NCBI GenBank assembly: GCA_019114205.1
Contig: DXFY01000045.1
Location: forward strand, 1-64,000
Length of the DNA stretch: 64,000 nucleotides
Origin: Candidatus Tidjanibacter gallistercoris
GTDB taxonomy: Bacteria; Bacteroidota; Bacteroidia; Bacteroidales; Rikenellaceae
Reading direction: 5' to 3'
Position 1 is the stretch's first letter. Every line of letters begins with the position of its first letter. Of this stretch, positions 60,716-64,000 are shown piece by piece. The notes beneath the pieces were generated by a model. That model made no database searches, was not told where the DNA came from, and saw only the letters and a list, made by a program, of their open reading frames with translations. The translations under genes and the position numbers were made by a program.

Positions 60716-62353
60716 ATGAAGGGGAAAAGAGACGGTCGGCTTTCACGAAAAGCACGGATTTTACTGACGGCGGGGATTGTGGCGGCCGTACTGCTGGGGG
60801 CATGGTTCGGAGTACAGGCATGGCTGGGGTACAAGGTGACGGAGCTGCTTGAAAGCGCCCCCCTGAACCTCGACGGCAGCGCGTACGTCGCGGACGTGCG
60901 GAAGACGCGGGTGGACATGGCCCGCCGCAGCGTTACGCTATACGGCGTGAGCATCCGCACGCAGAAACATTCCCACAACCGCAGGAACGGCCCCGTACCC
61001 GTACTCGAAGCCAGCGCCGCACGGATAAGCGCTTCGGGCGTCCATTTTCGCAGGGAACGCGACATCCTTCCGGCCGGTCTGCGCATCCGCAACATCGAAG
61101 TGGAATCGCCCGAAATACTGTTCGAAGGTATCCCCGGTTCGGGTTGCGACACGTGCCGGACAGAAACGACGGGCAGGAAGTTGGATGTGGCCATCGACCG
61201 CCTCGCGGTAAGGAACGCCACGGTTCATGCGGGCCTGTGGGCAGGGGACGAAAAGAACACCCTTTCGGTCGAGGGGCTCGACCTGACGCTCCGCGGCATA
61301 GCGCTGGACGGCACTCCGGCACCGGACACCCTCCGAACGGAACAAACGGCACGGCAGGCAGTAGCGGCTGCACGCCTGTCGGTGCGGAACTGCTCCTACG
61401 CATTCAAGAACGGAGCGCTCAAAATAGAGGCGGACACCCTTTCCGCCGACACCGAAACGGGAACGCTGTCGGCCGAACGGCTGGCGCTGCTTCCGCAGTA
61501 CGACAAGTACCAGTACTCGCTGCGCGTCGGCGACCATACGGACTGGGTACTGCTCGATGTGAAGGACGTCGCAGGAACCGGCGTCCGCTTTCCCTACCTT
61601 TCGGGCGAACAGACATTCCGTGCCGACTCGGTCGGGGTGGGCAGCGTGGAGATAGACAGCTACAAGGACCGCAACCAGCCGCAGTCGCCCGCCTTCCGGC
61701 AGATGCTCTATACGTCGGTGCAGCGCATCCCCGTGGGCATCGACATCCCCGTTATCGACGCACACAATATCAACATCCGTTATGAAGAGGTATCCAAAGG
61801 AGCTTCGGTACCGGGCGTGGTACGGTTCACCGACATGAACGCCCGCGTTACGGGACTCACCAACCGGCCGCGAGAAGAGGCGCAGCAATACCGTATATAC
61901 GCCGAAGGTTACCTGTTCGGCGGAGCGCCCGTGACGACCGTCCTTTCGCTTCCGGCCGACAGTCTGAACGACCGCTTCTCGCTCCGGGCCGTGGCGGGGC
62001 CCATGTCGGCCACGCTGGCCTCGCCCGTCACGGAACCCATCGCCAACGTGCGCATCGTATCGGGCGACATCCATTCGGTACGCGTCGAGCTGTCGGGCAA
62101 TTCCCTCCGGGCACAGTCGGTGGTGGACATGCGTTACGATGACCTGCAAATCGCCATCCTGCGCAAGAACGACCCCGACCGGGAACGCGAACTGCTCACG
62201 ACGATAGCCAACGGCATGGTACTCCACCGCAACAATCCGCAGGACGGCAAGCTGCGCATCGGACACGGCGCATTCGAACGCGACCCGCAGAAATCGTTCT
62301 GGAACTACCTGTGGAAAACCTCGTTCGCCGGAGTATCGGACATCGTGATGTAA
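60716..62353 (+). CDS. membrane-anchored protein, AsmA/DUF748-like
   Basis: Single N-terminal TM then a long periplasmic beta-rich region (LDGSAYVADVRKTRVDMARRSVTLYGVSIR). Confidence 0.5.
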   Translation: MKGKRDGRLSRKARILLTAGIVAAVLLGAWFGVQAWLGYKVTELLESAPLNLDGSAYVADVRKTRVDMARRSVTLYGVSIRTQKHSHNRRNGPVPVLEASAARISASGVHFRRERDILPAGLRIRNIEVESPEILFEGIPGSGCDTCRTETTGRKLDVAIDRLAVRNATVHAGLWAGDEKNTLSVEGLDLTLRGIALDGTPAPDTLRTEQTARQAVAAARLSVRNCSYAFKNGALKIEADTLSADTETGTLSAERLALLPQYDKYQYSLRVGDHTDWVLLDVKDVAGTGVRFPYLSGEQTFRADSVGVGSVEIDSYKDRNQPQSPAFRQMLYTSVQRIPVGIDIPVIDAHNINIRYEEVSKGASVPGVVRFTDMNARVTGLTNRPREEAQQYRIYAEGYLFGGAPVTTVLSLPADSLNDRFSLRAVAGPMSATLASPVTEPIANVRIVSGDIHSVRVELSGNSLRAQSVVDMRYDDLQIAILRKNDPDRERELLTTIANGMVLHRNNPQDGKLRIGHGAFERDPQKSFWNYLWKTSFAGVSDIVM

Positions 62354-62397
62354 CACGTATCCGCGGACGGGAAACAGCAGCAACGGAATACGGAACG

Positions 62398-62429
62398 GCC
62401 GGGGCGGGAACGAATGTTCCCGCCCCGGC
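62398..62429. terminator. bidirectional terminator
   Basis: GCCGGGGCGGGAAC-GAAT-GTTCCCGCCCCGGC, 14-bp perfect stem between convergent genes. Confidence 0.75.
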
Positions 62430-62453
62430 TTCATTTGCATGTCCTACGCAAGG

Positions 62454-63004
62454 TCAGCGTTTCCGTCGCGCCTCCCGCCGCCGTCGCAATTCGGCCTTCA
62501 GCATGGTCAGCTCGCGCGCAGTCTGTCCGCCACCGAGGTGTTCTCCTCGGCCCGGCGAATCAGGTACGGCAGCACTTCCCGCACGCCGGCGTAAGGTACG
62601 TATTCGACCGCGTTGTACCCCGCGGCAGCCAGGTTGAACGAGATGTGGTCGCCCATGCCGTACAGCTGGGCGGAGAACACCCGCCCGTCGTTTCGTGCGA
62701 TTCCATGCTCGTCCGGCAGCCGCGCGAGCAGGCAGTTGCTTTGCTCGTTGTGGCTCCCCATGAAAATTTCCATCCGGTCGAGGTGGTGCATCTGGAGCGT
62801 CTCACCCCCGACGAACTGCCGGTACAGGGTAGGTTTCAACGCCCAGCCTGTCGGCAGCCGGAGCGCGGCAGCGATGCCGGCGAGCCTCTTGCCGGTCTTC
62901 ACGATTCCCGGATGCCGCATCATGCCGAAAAGCATGACGGCATTGCGCATCCCGCCGTCGCTTTTGCCGGCGAATGCGGTCGCGGTGTCGTCGAAATCCG
63001 ACAT
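62454..63004 (-). pseudogene. proline dehydrogenase remnant: internal in-frame core deletion plus C-terminal 1-nt frameshift
   Basis: N-term MSDFDDTATAFAGKSDGG...PTLYRQFVGGETL joins directly to C-term LDRMEIFMGSHNEQSN...SAQLYGMGDHISFNLAAAGYN...YLIRRAEENTSVA; another frame continues QTARELTMLKAELRRRREARRKR*. Confidence 0.8.
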
Positions 63005-63014
63005 GGCCGCCCTC

Positions 63015-64000
<986 letters not shown>

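Overview
This window is a mostly ordinary chromosomal segment from a GC-rich member of the Bacteroidota. The gene content looks Alistipes/Rikenellaceae-like, but that genus call is an inference. The phylum call rests on recurrent TAnnTTTG promoter elements, the PCMD and DUF lipoproteins and the general gene repertoire. Main contents: a complete phosphate locus (OprO/P-like porin, pstSCAB, phoU, PhoB/PhoR-like pair), an aspartate kinase/aminotransferase/dapD region, a PCMD lipoprotein with an outer-membrane partner, birA, pdxB, fabI, one tRNA-Pro(GGG), hpf, xerC, tgt, an lptF/G-like permease, aspA, pckA, hemW, an acyl-CoA dehydrogenase/etfAB cluster, RNase R, and a proline-catabolism locus at the right edge. 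I saw no CRISPR array, transposase, prophage or recognisable defence system. The strongest items for a second look are: (1) a proline dehydrogenase gene missing its barrel core and also carrying a 1-nt frameshift; (2) a six-copy ~94-bp intergenic tandem repeat; (3) four GTAA half-sites at exact 11-bp spacing just upstream of a TAnnTTTG element, a likely Pho box; (4) a PstC permease with a PstS-like segment inserted; (5) a DUF3089 gene whose lipoprotein signal peptide lies in another frame; (6) inverted repeats around the promoter of a DUF2975/HTH gene pair. All calls come from reading the sequence and the supplied ORF translations; no database search was run.
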